From assembly GCA_032622095.1 (NCBI GenBank), contig CP136064.1, forward strand, positions 42,249,912 to 42,313,911: DNA of 64,000 nucleotides, given 5' to 3'. Below the pieces are notes generated by a model, which saw only the letters and a list, made by a program, of their open reading frames with translations, made no database searches and had not been told where the DNA came from. Position numbers and translations under genes: made by a program. Below are positions 13,901-28,900 of this stretch, in pieces (the first letter of the stretch is position 1; every line of letters starts with the position of its first letter). The stretch comes from Siphonodentalium dalli. Its lineage: Eukaryota; Mollusca; Scaphopoda; Gadilida; Siphonodentaliidae.

Positions 13901-16900
13901 TTCCGACTAAATCCTGAAAATTTTCCCTAATTCTGCTGTGGTTAAAGGGTCATATACTTCGAGCATTACTCGATTACTGTATTTGCAGGCTTGACCATCC
14001 TCTACAAAGTGAACATAATAGCGTGGGTGACAATGAAATTTGCTCTAATATGTGGATTGGAATAGACTGTTTTTGGATGATACATTATGATTACAATCAT
14101 TTCCTTATTAGTATCCCCAGCAGGAAACACATAAAGATAGAGTTACTTTCTCTTGAGTATATAATGATTGAGTTGTCCCTCTCTGAAGCATTGACCACAC
14201 TGTGTCATGTCATGATTGATACCCGATATGCATGCCAGCTGTCACAGTCTTGCATGCTGTGTTACATCAAAATTACTCAAGGTTGCATGCTGGCTTATAA
14301 TCCCATTGGCTGATAAACTGTGAGGACATATCAAACAAGGAATTTATAATCAATATTAGCACCAGGTCTGCTGAAGACAATCAGATGTCATTACATCTCA
14401 TGATAGTAGGTGCCTCAGCTACCATAGGGGGCATCACTTAATGTCACATTTATGAGGGCGTGTAGATTACAATGTTGACCTTTATCACCTTTGTATAGTT
14501 GTTTGCCCTGAATTGGTCAATTCTTTACATAATTTGTTGGTTTGGGTACACAGGATATCCAAAATATTTATTTGGGTTATGTACCCAGGATATCTGATAC
14601 AACCAGATTCTCTAAATCAGTGATCACGCTGGGCAGAAATATATTTTGGCCGAATTTTTAGCCATTTCAGAATTTCATCGGCCATTTTTCAGAAACTTTG
14701 GCCAAATTGAAAAACCAAAATGTGCATCATTGAGAAAACCATGGCTAACCAATAAATGATTAATAATAGATTTTAAAAATGTTAAGCTAGCAATAACATT
14801 CATGCCAGAAAATAAAATAACTGATGGTCCAGAGCTGCTATAGTGCTATTAAAGTTTAGTTTTAAATTCACCAGCATTGTTCGCTGAAGCGTGCACACTC
14901 AAGCCTTGAAATAGTGTGTCTGTCATTTGCAGAATGAGGTCCCCAGAGGGTGAATTTAGTGATGCTACCCCGCATAGCGGGCTAGCATCACCAAATTCAC
15001 CCTCTGGGGACCTCATTCTGCTTACATCTCAGCAGAATGAGGTTCCCAGAGGGTGAATTTGGTGATGCTAGCCCGCTATGCAGGGTAGCATCACTAAATT
15101 CACCCTCTGGGAACCTCATTCTGCAAATGACAGACACACTATTTCAAGGCTTGTGCACACTGCTATTGACAACATGCATCAAATACAGTAATGCCCTAAT
15201 AAATGACTCCTTAACCAGAGAAGTATTATGGGTAATTTTTCAGGATTTAGTCGGAAATATGGCTTGTTGCCATTCATCAGAAAGCTCTCACTGAGAGCTT
15301 TCCAATGAATGGCAACGAGCCATATTTCCGACTAAATCCTGAAAAATTACCCATAATTCTTCTCTGGTTAAGGAGTCAATTATTAGGGCATTACTGTAGG
15401 GTTAAGTTGTTGACTATGCATGAGGGTATCACCCCCCTTTTCGGTACGCGGGATTCAGGGTGTTTTGAAGCCGTACGCGGGATTCATACCCCCGAATTAA
15501 CTGGTATTCGGGTTCAAGCAAAACATCTTGGACGCAGGTTTTGATGGCGCAAAGTAATATTTTGTGCTAGTTATCTGTATGAATGAGTGGGTAGAATAGC
15601 TTCTTGTGCATATTCGACCACCTTGCCATCATAAACAGAGACGTGGCGACATGCAGGGGGTCTCCCCCCCCCCCCCAACTTTGGTCAAAATTTTCAACAG
15701 TTGGAAATTTCATACCTGCCAAAACATTAGTTGGAAATTTCACACCAACAATATGTTGAAATGTTCTTGTAGTTTGATTTTCAAACAATTTATTGGGGGG
15801 AATTAATTGTTTTTGGACCAATATTTGCATATTTTCGTATTTTTTGTAAAAACAAAAATGGTCATCAGTTGGAAATTATCCAACCTCAGGGGGGTGACAG
15901 GTTGGAAATTTCCAACACTTGGAAATATTGTGACCTGGTCCCTCCCCCGTGGCCAGTCAAAAACTGCTAGTTAATTTAAGAAAACAATATTCTCATACAT
16001 TTGGTCAACATTGGCATTGGAATTGTCATCAGTTGTAAATTTTCCAATCTAAGTGGGGTGTCAGGTCTGAAATTTCCAACTCTAAAAATGCTTGACGTTA
16101 GTCTAGATGCTAGGATTTTGCGATTTTCTTGTTCATATTAAATTTTTTTCGCACATCGGGCCGAACCATGGTTGGCCCGGTGTGTCATTGTCTCTCCCCT
16201 GTGGCCAATACAAAAATGCTAATAAGTTTAACAATATTTTTACTACATTTGGTCAAACTTGTGGTCATCAGTTGGAAAATTTTCCAACCTGAGGGGGAGT
16301 ATGAGGTTTAAAATTTCCAACACTATAGGAAAGCTTTACTTGAGGCCAGTCTGGATGCTAGGATTTGCGATTTTCTTGTTCAAATATCAAAATATTCTCA
16401 CACCGGCCGAACAACGATGGTCAGCTCGGTGTGTCGTGGTCTCTTGCCCGTAGCCGTGTGCATTTGTATGGAGTTAGACCACTAGATGTTAGGATTTATG
16501 CAATGTTTCAGGTTAAAATATCTGAATGTTCTCATACCGGGAATATAGAACCATTGTTTATGAAGATATAGGATATTAGGCCTAAACACTGATGTGCAAG
16601 GGGGGTGTGCAAATGGAATTATACAAAACTTGTGTTCGGTCTGATTCCGACTCAAGGAGGGGGGTGCAGTTGGAATTTACCAAGGTGGACACCCCCCCCC
16701 CAACGGAAACCCTCTAGCCACGTCCCTGATCATAAAGTATCATTAATGGTATTATAACGGCCTCATAATGCGACCGGCATCATAATGTGTCTATGTAACT
16801 TCTGCTTGTATCTGTCTGATATTAAAACAGTCAATTTGTATGTCATTTATCACATATTATTTCTTAACATGTATTCAGGATTCACCCCCCAAAATTAACT

Positions 16901-19900
16901 CGTATTCAGGATTCACCCCCCAAATTTAACTCGTATTCAGGATTCAGGGGGGAGGGGGGGTGATACCCTCATGCATAGGATTAACAGGTAGTTGTTTGGT
17001 GATGTTCTGAGTAACCCCATGGAACGTACCCAGAGATTTAATCACCGGAAAAAGGATATCTCACCTCATAGCATGTAATATCAGGATATCTCACCTCATA
17101 GCATGTAATATCAGGATATCTCACCTCATAGCATGTAATATCAGGATATCTCACCTCATAGCATGTAATATCAGGATATCTCACCTCATAGCATGTAATA
17201 TCAGGATATCTCACCTCATAGCATGTAATATCAGGATATCTCACCTCATAGCATGTAATATCAGGATATCTCACCTCATAGCATGTAATATCAGGATATC
17301 TCACCTCATAGCATGTAATATCAGGATATCTCACCTCATAGCATGTAATATCAGGATATCTCACCTCATAGCATGTAATATCAGGATATCTCACCTCATA
17401 GCATGTAATATCAGGATATCTCACCTCATAGCATGTAATATCAGGATATCTCACCTCATAGCATGTAATATCAGGATATCTCACCTCATAGCATGTAATA
17501 TCAGGATATCTCACCTCATAGCATGTAATATCAGGATATCTCACCTCATAGCATGTAATATCAGGATATCTCACCTCATAGCATGTAATATCAGGATATC
17601 TCACCTCATAGCATGTAATATCAGGATATCTCACCTCATAGCATGTAATATCAGGATATCTCACCTCATAGCATGTAATATCAGGATATCTCACCTCATA
17701 GCATGTAATATCAGGATATCTCACCTCATAGCATGTAATATCAGGATATCTCACCTCATAGCATGTAATATCAGGATATCTCACCTCATAGCATGTAATA
17801 TCAGGATATCTCGCCTCATAGCATGTAATATCAGGATATCTCGCCTCATAGCATGTAATATCAGGATATCTCACCTCATAACATGTAATATCAGGATATC
17901 TCACCTCATAGCATGTAATATCAGGATATCTCACCTCATAGCATGTAATATCAGGATATCTCACCTCATAGCATGTAATATCGATAAAAAGTGCTTTTCA
18001 TGCAGATTCTTTTCAAATGTTTGGTGGAATTAATTATAATGGAGATAAAAAACATACAGGTGGGGGAGGAACAAGTCTGCAAATAGTGTGTCTGTCATTT
18101 GCAAAATGAGGTTCCCACAGTGGGCTAGCGTCACTAAATTCACCCTCTGGGAACCTCATTCTGCTCAGGTCTCAAGGAGCCCGAGGATCAGATTGAAGTT
18201 CGCCAGTTGAAGTTGGTGATGTTCACCAATTAGTCACCTCAAATGCATTTTGTCTTCTGCAAATTATGGGATGTAGAAACTTCCCAGAAGGGAAAATGTA
18301 ACTAACAACAATGTTAATTTGAGACTGTAGATACTTCCCAGAAGATGAGACCTATAAAGCAGAATGAGGTCCCCAGAGGGTGAAAATAGTGATGCTAGCC
18401 TGCTGTGTGGGATAGCATCACTAAATTCACTCTCTGGGGACCTCATTCTGCAATGACAGACAAACTATTTACAAGCTTGTGTGTGGGGGGGGGGGGGATT
18501 CACATGTTTTCATGTTCAAATCCTTGAATATCCAGCTCAACAGCAAGCCTTGAGATAGTGTGTCTGTCATTTGCAGAATGAGGTCCCCAGAGGGTGAATT
18601 TAGTGATGCTACCCCGCATATCGGGCTAGCATCACCAAATTCACCCTCTGGGGACCTCATTCTGCTTACACCTCAGCAGGATGAGGTTCGCAGAGGGTGA
18701 ATTTGGTGATGCTAGCCCACTATGCGGGGTAGCATCACTAAATTCACCCTCTGGGGACCTCATTCTGCGAATGACAGGCAGGCTATTTCAAGGCTTGCTC
18801 AACAGGGTGGGTTTATCTCCTTAGTGTGCTTATTCTAGGCTGTATGGCATCACATGTGGCCAGTTTATATTAATGTTTTGGATCATAAAGTTTAGATAGT
18901 GGACTATTAAATGTATGCATAGCAGACTCTCAATGATAAAAAGAGGATGGCTTTTACCAATCACCTGAGCTTTCCAGTCTAAAATTAAAACCAACAGCCA
19001 AGAAATTTCTAACTGTTAAATTTGTCCAGCATAAAACATCCCCTTCCTGTAAACGAGTATTTATGCTGGAGGGGCAGTGGGTTTCCATTAAGGTCACAAT
19101 CCCATACCCCAAATTTCCCCTCTGACCAGCTGCTCTGACACATAATTTATCCTTATTCGATGTTGCTCTCAATGCACAGATTAATTCCTGTATCGCCCGT
19201 GCATCTCCCACTAAATAAAACCAACAGGAACTGAAAATAGGAGGTCATTTTTATTTGCCAGCTGATGCTGAACAATAGAGAACATTTTTTTCGGAAAAAT
19301 AATCCTCTTATTAAAACGATACATACATCAACAATATTGCCCTTATTTTCTGAAAGACATCGAGTGGACTTTGTTATAAAGCCATGTGTTTGATTCTGCC
19401 TTATGTGGTGATTATGTTTATTAATATCTAATAAAACATGTTCTGATTTCGATTTGCACTGATTATGTATAACAATCTTTGGCTTTATCAGGAATATCTC
19501 AGTCTAAAAAAAAATTAATGAATTTAGTCAGATATAGATATAAAGTTCACAGCTAATAGGTCCTTTGCCATTGTTGGTAGCGGTACGAAAAGTTATGTTA
19601 CCCACAGATTTAACATAACATTTTCGGCACATAATTTCTACATACAACAAGCCTGAGTTTAGTGTGCCTGTCGTTTGCAGAATGAGGTCCCCATAGGGTT
19701 AATTTAGTGACTCTATCCCACATAGCTGGCTAGCATCATTAAATACATCCTCTGGGTACCTCATTCTGCATGACCTCATCTGCTATGGGAGACATACTCA
19801 GATTTAAGTCCCCACATGGTGAATATTGTGATGTACACCCATTGCGAACCTCGATTATGCAAATTGTCATCTGCCAATTTTTGGGGATACATGTATAGAG

Positions 19901-22900
19901 AAACTTGATAATGAAGAAATTTCCAGAGAAGATTAGGCCTAGCAGAAAAAGGTCCCTAGTGGGTGAATTTAGTGATGCTAGCCTGCTATGCGGAATAGTG
20001 TCACTAAATTCACACTTTGGAGACCTCATTCTGCAAGCCTTGAAATAGCATGTCTGTCATTGCAGAATGAGGTCCCCAGAGGGTGAATTTAGTGATGCTA
20101 CCCCGCATAGCAGGCTAGCATCACCAAATTCACCCTCTGGGGACCTCATTCTGCTTACACCTCAGCAGAATGATGTTCCCAGAGGGTGAATTTGGTGATG
20201 CCAGCCCGCTATGCGGGGAGCATCACTAAATTCACCCTCTGGGCACCTCATTCTGCAAATGACTGGCACGCTAAACTCAGGCTTGATTTGCATTACTCAG
20301 CCTTTCAGATTTTTGACGAATTATGTTTCCTTGACTTGCTCTATTACTATACGTACTGTAGACGTTCGGAACTTGGGCTTATATTATGTGCTGATTTACT
20401 ATATTAGATTTTCAGTTGGATGCATGGACTTTCCCCTAGTGGCTATATAGGCCATTCCCCTAACCCCAAGCTGAAATCCTGCATAAACCACTCCCCCTGT
20501 TGCCATGCGACTGGCTCTGACATCCTATGAGTAATTTATGTTATCTTGTTTTATAAGCATAATCTGTTCAAAATGGGGTCGGGAGATGCAGATGGGGGGG
20601 GGGGGCAACTGGTGGAGGATGGCACTAACTGGTGGGAGGTGGCTATAAAATGTTTTATTCTGGTTTTTTATCATTGATGCCAATACCTCTGACTGAAAAA
20701 GTTCCCTTTCCTGGAAGTTGTGCCACACCACCCCCCCCCCCCCTCCCTCCCGTCCCTCCCTTGCCCTTTATTTTCTGGTGAAAAACTTAGATTATTGACC
20801 CACAACAGCGACCGACCAGACAAGAAGCAGATAAAGACCTGCCTCAATGATGTTCAATAAACCATGACGCACAAAGGCCCTTTATTAGTCTCATAAATAG
20901 AATTGAGTGCTGTCACCACTATGTACTAATATCTTCAACCAATTTTCAGATAGCATTAAAACTCTGTCTGTACTAAATACTCATTGATAAGTAGTTATCC
21001 CGTAGGAAATGTATAGATGATAAGTTCAACATAGATATTGACCTTATTATCCGAACATTTCCGTCCAATAAATTGAACTGATTCTGCACTTGTATTATCT
21101 GTCATATATTTATTTTGCCTGAACACCCCTCAAGATGAATTATAGACCCCTCCAATGTATGATTTTATAACTGTGTGGGAGAATCCATTTAGTATAGAAA
21201 GGGTTAAAACCATGCAGATTACAAGTCAATTACAACAGGAAATTAAGTGGCGATGTAAAAAATCTGATTGATCAATAGAACAATTCTGATCCTGATGGAA
21301 ATCGTGGGCGTTGTCGTATGCACCAAAATGAAAAGATCAATGCCAAAGCTTATATATAAATAAAACCATACTTATTTCTATGTGGCTGCCTGCAAGTTAC
21401 GAGTTGTTGCCAGTAATCTCACTAATAATTCCAGTTTTCATGGCCGTTATCTTCTTTGATTTGGTTATTGACCTTGGGGAAATTTGTGTAGGGTATTAAC
21501 CTTTTGGCTAACCCTTTCTTTACTTAAAGGCCCACTTAATTTTCGAGTCACTGATTATTTTTGTTATAATGCCTTGATATGCGGTTTTAATAACAATCTA
21601 TGCCATAAAATATGATTAAAATTCTATAATTCATCACAATTTGGAACTCCTGTGTCTCAGAAGGTGCCCATAGAGTAATAAAAATAGGTGAAATCATAAA
21701 ATAATTTCCCCGTTATGGCTCCCAGAATGCAACAGAATTTAAAATATAGTTTATTTTCAATGGAAGGGGAATAACTACATGTATATATCTGAATACTTTG
21801 TGTAGAAACTTTAGCGCAGAACAGACGTCGGTTTCTCAACAAAAACAACATGTTCACAGTTTATTACATCGAATAAGTTGAAAATACAGTGTTTTGGAGC
21901 TTCCTCTTTCAAATGGTATATAATATGGCATATATTTTATATAATGTGATCTGGGGGTTCGATGGTATATAATATGGCATATATTTTATATAATGTGATC
22001 TGGGGGTTCAAAAACTAAGTGAGCCTTTAATAGGCCGTTTGTTGAACTTTATGTGATCTGTACATTTCCCTTTAATGATTAGGAATCAATGTAAATAATA
22101 TAAAGAATATCTATCCGTGATATCTATGAAGTGGTCCAATATAGGAGATGATTTTTTAAACTTATTTACACAGTAACATGATATAACCAAGAACTACCGT
22201 AAATGACACCCGCTGATATAATGTTGTTCTACCCGCCAAGGGTTAATGTATCCCAATAGCACTGCAGTGGTAGTTCCACTGGGACAGGCCCACCTCTAGT
22301 TGACCTTGGAAATTTAGTGCTCTCCTCGAACATCAAACATTACTGTATATCATATATATTGAATATTACTAATGAAAGGGCTTCCTGTTTAAGGATGTTC
22401 CCGTATCCTCGATGGTTAGGTTAAGTCCAGAGCTCGAACCTGACATGGGCGAAAATCGGGTCCAAAAGCTTGGTCGGAGTTGAGGGACATTTCAAAGAGC
22501 CTTTCCCATTGTAGATTGGCTGTTTTGATAAGAAATGATCATTGTTTTTTATTTTAATAATTTTTATACGCCCGTGTGAAAAAACGGTCGCATTATATAA
22601 ATGGTTTGTCCGTCATCCGTCCGTCGTCCATCCGTCCGTCCGCTTTTTGTTTCCAGATGATAACCTTAGATTTAATCGAGTGAATTGAACCAAATTTGGT
22701 ACATGTATGTTAGTTTACCACCCCAAAATACAGATCAAGTTCGAATATGGGTTTCGTGCGCATGATTTTGACTGAGTTATGTCCCTTTTTCGACTTAGAT
22801 TTTACCTGATTTGCGGTTTGAGGATGATAACTTTAGATTTGAATCAAATGAACTGAACCAAATTTGGTATATTAGTTTACCACCCCAAAATACAGATCAA

Positions 22901-25900
22901 GTTCGAATATGGGTTTCGTCTGCATGATTTTGACTGAGTTTATGCCCCTTTTTCGACTTAGATTTTACCTGATATGCGGTTTCCGGATATAACTTTAGAT
23001 TGAATCGAGTGAACTGAACCAAATTTTGTATACAGATCAAGTTCAAATATTATTTCGTCTTAAGTCAAAGGTTTCAAACAAATGAATTGAACCTTGCCCC
23101 ACTCTACTCCAGAAATGGGCGTATTATGCCACGCCCGACGGCGTGCTCTTGTTTTATTAAGGTCACAAAATATAGCATATCAAATACAGTGTACATAGAA
23201 ACATGTATAATTTATACAAGTAGTATTTTTCAAGTTCTTTTAATTTGATTGAAGTAATAATGGCACAAAATAATTCACACACATAATTGATGAAACAATG
23301 AAAGCATCACACTTTGCCATTGTCTCAAATTTCCTGATATATCTTTCTTTATACCCAGTTATACCTGTATGTATATGCAACCTGAAGGATTCCCATCTAG
23401 TACTATGGTATAAGTTTCAGTCAGTGCAGCAGCTTGTTTGGTACAGTAGATGTGACCCGCCATATCAAATCCAGTCGTAAGTCGGGATTTTTTTACCATG
23501 TGCCAATGCATTCTCTTATATATGCGAGTCGACCATAGGTCGCCTCGCATATATAAGAGAATGCATTGGCCTAACAATTTTTTACAATTTTTTATAATTT
23601 GTTCTTGTATTCTTTAACAATTTTATAATTTCACCCATACAGAGCCCCAGACAAACATGAGCAGACGACACTTTTCTATATGCTTCTATATATGTGTGGG
23701 GCTCCCTGCAGGGTAATGGATGTTTTTTTATTTTATGTCCTAAAAATTGTAAGAAACATTTATTTAAAAAAAATTATAAATAATTGTTAGGCCAATGCAT
23801 TCTCTTATATATGCGAGGCGACCTATGGTCGAATCGCATATATAAGAGAATGCATTGGCACAGGGTAAACAAATCCCGACCTATGACTGGATTTGATATG
23901 GCGGGTCACATATGGGCAAATTTATTTGCGAAAAGTATCTAATCAATTCAGATGTAATCCCTTATTGATTTGATGATTTTTCAGGTAAATGCCAGCCATC
24001 GAGAAATGATGTCTGGCCAACACAATTGGTATGCATGCTCCCACGCCAGGCCGACATACTGCAACGTGTGCCGAGAAGCTCTGTCAGGGGTCATGTCACA
24101 TGGTCTCTCATGTGAAGGTTTGTAGATTTAGCTCAAAGCAGTTTTTATACAATTCTGATTTATATCTAAGAAATTAATCTAATGGTGCTAAATTTTATTG
24201 AAGAATACCACGCTGTGGCCATTCACAGTTTACACTAAATGTGGCAAGCGAGGTATTCATCAATAAAACAAGTACTTTCATATCTTATGTTTATACAGTT
24301 TTTAGCTCAACTTGACAAAGTCAAAGTTGAGCTATTGCCATACATGGTTGGCATCCGTCATCCATTTGTCCATCAGTGTGTCTGTCCATCAACAATTTCC
24401 TTTTAGCACACCCTACAGGTCATATCTCACATCTCTCATCCGATCGTCACCAACTTCGTATGGACCTCTAGATCGGAGCTCTCTATTTTTTTACGAAATT
24501 CATTTAAAAACTATAGCTACCAGCACCCATCTTTGAATCCATCAGCACACCCTGCAGCCCGTATTTATTGGAATAATGTTTTGAAAATTTACTGACATGT
24601 TTAGGATCACCCTTTTTTTGAAAAATTTGAACGATTTTGGATGAAAAACATGTGTACCCATACCATAGTATGCTACACATAGTGTCGACATCCATGTTTT
24701 TTTTTTACCCTTTCTTGACTTAGAATTTACTTATGCTGCGATATTACTCAAATTTTTTTTTATCTGATTGGCACCGAGTTTGAAATGGGCTTGAGCCGAT
24801 TATTTATACCAGAGTTATGGACCTTTTTCGACTTATCCAGATTTGAGGATTCTTGCCACTTTGAGAGATGTAAGACAATTTTATCACCTGGAGAATAATC
24901 TGATTTATTGGAATTAATATATTTATAGATATCCTGTATTATAATGTGTAAAGGATTTCCTTCTTATTATTTGGTAGGGAGAATTGCTATAAGAGGTATT
25001 TACAAGAAAACCATAGTCAGAAATGGTAATGCGCTCAAGTTCATATATTATATACCCATGATTGTTGTTATAGAATCTTTTTCATTTCTGTTAATTGTAA
25101 TTGGCATAGCTTATCACAAACCAAAAATCAACATTATTGACATAATGTAAACGCCAATAAACGAAATTGAAATTCTCAACTACACCTTTTAATGTGTCCC
25201 AATAATTTACATTCTATAAATAGAACCCCCAGCGCTATGGCAGCGCCCAGGCGAAACAAGAATTTGTACATTAGTATACACACGGCGCGCGTAATAATTT
25301 GTTCATAGGGTCATGGGTGAGGGAATTTTATAGGCCATTGAGGTCTATGGGGTTTTCATGGATTTCATCTCAAGAACAGAAATCAATGCTTTTCTATGTA
25401 TGAAAGAAATATATTGGTTACTATTGAGCATTTAAGGCTGTTATCAGCTTATCATGTCAGGGGCTTCAGGGGGACTTAGACAGGAGGCACCAAATGGGTC
25501 AGATAACATTAAATAAAATATGTACTTCATTTTGTTAATACTTGGTGTGTATTATTGTCAGAAACCATAGTTTCCAATTTGTTCAAATGGTTGATTGAAT
25601 TATAGGGACCACAGAGCGCTTAGAAGATTATCATTGAAGGTTATGGATTTTAGTGTCCAAGCTACTTGTAAAACATTGTAATAAATGAAACCATTTTATT
25701 GAGGGCTACTTACTGGCTTTTGTATGAACTGTGGTAATCTCTTTCGAGTTAGTGGCCATAGGGGTCATCATCCTCATCATTTATGGCTGTATGGTCTAAA
25801 CTATTTTCTTGAGAGATATACTGACAACCAGGGTATGGGCTGTGTTCATTTATCTCATGTAGGGGTCTAGCCTTCTAGGGTCTTCCAATGTTATCATGTG

Positions 25901-28900
25901 CCTACCAATGTCAAAGTGACATTAATAGTGCAAAATTGGTACCAGGACCCATAAATTCAAAAAATTTGTACTTATTTAGTACATAACAGAATGCTCTATA
26001 ATTTACCATCAAAACTCTAGATTATGATTCCGATCATATTTACCATCACAAAGGGATGGGTTAAACATGTGCCGATCATGATCGCATCGCACATCGGCAT
26101 CGGCCTCTCATACTATTTGTATGACTAAATCCTTTGGCATATGGTCGATTTCTTTGAGCGATGTTAGTAGAATGATACATTCCCCCAGTTGGCATAGCAC
26201 ATGAGTACTAACTTATCATTTTCACGCCCCCGAACAAAACCATAATATGGCTTTAACATTTTCCATCATGTGTCATGTTGTAAGCTACCTGATGCTATAT
26301 ACGTAAGTAGCTCTACTCACCAACGGCATTCGGAACGTGGTTCTAAATTATATTCTTCTATTGAATATAGCCTTTGATGACGCATATAACCCCCCAGTTT
26401 CTTATTAATGGCATTTCTACATAGAGCAGTTGTCACCTTCACTCTGTACACAGTATATAGAAGCATGGCTGAATTTAGTGTGTCTTTCATTTGCAGAATG
26501 AGGTCCTCGGAGAGTGAATTTAGTGATACTACCCCGCACAGCGGGCTAGCATCACAAAATTTACCCTCTGGGGACATCATTCTGCTTAGGCCTCATCTTC
26601 TGGGAAGTATCTATAGTCTCAAATTAACTTAATTTTAGTTACTTTTTCCCTTCAGTTCAGTTTCTATATCCCCTAATTTGCAGACGATAAATTGCATAAT
26701 CGAGGTGACTATAGGTAAACTTCAACTGGGGAACTGCAATCTGATCCAAGGTCTCCCATAGCAGGCCTAAGCAAAGTGAGGTCCCCAGAGGGTGAATTTT
26801 GTGATGCTAGCCCGCTATGCAGGACAGCGTCACTAAATTCTCCCTCTGTGGACCTCATTCTGCAAATGTCAGACACACTAAATTCAGGCTTGTATAGAAG
26901 GTGGAAATGTCACCAAGTTACCACAGACCATCAAAACATACATGTATTAACTGTGTAGGCAGACCCGCTGTAATTTGATTTTACTCGTCGAAACCGTATC
27001 ATATAATAATGGACTCATTTCGTCCATTATATAACTCATGTGCACTTCCGATGACCACCGTAGTCCACTTTTATTTTCTGGCATACCCAACTTTGTAATT
27101 GTGACATATTTCGGCCTGGTCGTAGTAATTCTTTCTCTGAAACATTTCACTGTGCGCTCTCAAAATGCTTAGCGACATTCACAGATCAGAATTACTGTAC
27201 TTATACTTTTATTTAAACAATAAACTATTAATCTGTATCTATTGTTTGACTACTAAATACACTTAACTGTTATCACCCTATGTTAGTAGCCCACTCCCCT
27301 CATTTGCGGGAACTCCTATATACACTATAAAATGATATATTTTAAAGGATCAGATAAGAAATTATAATTTATAAGCTGCACAGCTAACGCAATATCATAG
27401 GTTGATGCTAAATAAAGAGCGTTGACTAAATCATTTCCCATATCATGCCTCGCAAATTTCATATCACGATGAACGGGGAAACATGTACCTATACAAATTG
27501 GGCAACATAACCATAAGATATCCCCATATCTTTAATAAGTCTTACTGCTATGTTCCTTTTCCGTCGTGGTATGCATACATTTATTTTATACACATATCAC
27601 TTGAAAAATTTACATATATGGCGGCAGAATGATCGGCCATTTTACTATCCTGTATCCTTTGTTGACCTGTAGATAACCGAGGGATCCCTCTCGGTTACCA
27701 TGCAGTCGACCCTTCATACTAGTATTTTCCTGCTAGTCCGATGGGCCAGTGTGGTGTCTATCCACCCAGTTTGTAGTTACTAGATTGACATCCCCTTTGC
27801 CATAATGGCATAAACCATAAAACAAAACATACATGTATTAACTGTGTAGGCGGACCCGCTGTAATTTGATTTTTCTTCACAAGGATGAGCCATGAAACTG
27901 AAATTTGTAATTTATATAGGTGCGTTCTTCCAAAATATATTTAATTAAATTGCAATGCCCAGGGCTATAGAAGTACCAGAGATGCTCTCCCACATCTTAA
28001 TGACAATAATTTACTCTATGGTGAAAATGATTAGATGTAATTGAGCGATAATATATTAGGAAGTACGTGTAATCTCAGATGATGTTAATTAAAGGTACTC
28101 AATCCGATCAGACGCTCCTAAATTACTATTTCTTTGGCTTCGGGGGTAAAAAATATTTGATTCGAGTCGAGGAACCCACCCATCAAAGCTCAGATTGATC
28201 AGATATAGATTTTGAAGTTTGTGATTTCAATTGTTTGATTACCAGAAACACGAGGTCAAATGGACGGTCTTGCAGATAAGATGGATAACTCTAAAATCAA
28301 GTGGTTATTATTACCCCTTGATGTTAGAGTTATCCATCTTTATCTGCAAGACCGTCCTTTTGACCCTCATGCTTCAATCAGTTTGTGGCCCACAAACAAT
28401 AGAAACCGCAAAGTTCAAACATCGATATCTAATCACTCTGAGCTTTGATGGGTGGGTTCCTCAACTCGAATCAAATATTTTTTACCCCCAAAGCCAAAGA
28501 AATAGTAATTTAGGGGCATCTGATCGGATTGAGTACCTTTAATATATGGATTCTCCAACCCTGTTAAAATAGTATACATTGGTATGGTCTATTGTTCATT
28601 GGAGGGGTGTTCAGGAAATATGAGCGACAGGCAGAAGAATTGATAATACATGTGCAGAAGGACTCTTATTCATTGGTGGGAAATGTTCAGATAATAAGTT
28701 CAACAAAACGGCCTCGCTTGTTGAACTTACTGTCTGAACATTTCCTAAAGGAAGTACTCATCAATGAGTAATTAGTAAATAAAGGGTGTTCGTGTCAATC
28801 AATCCCCATATGCTATGGCAGGTTCCCCGAAATAGGAGTTAAAGCATAAAGACTGTTGATTTCAGAAATGTCACTTTTGGTTTCCGGATGACAACTTTAG

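Noticed and set aside
17038-17964. 308-codon minus-strand frame with a ten-residue repeat
   Set aside because: It is the translation of a 30-bp minisatellite; openness follows from a unit length divisible by three.
1957-23984. An extra DGK exon in the 22-kb intron 1
   Set aside because: PH end and C1a join in phase 0 with the spacing seen in the family, and I saw no conserved splice-flanked segment between them.
28231-28542. 103-codon frame
   Set aside because: It runs across the arms of a TTAA-4 palindrome; no protein similarity recognised.
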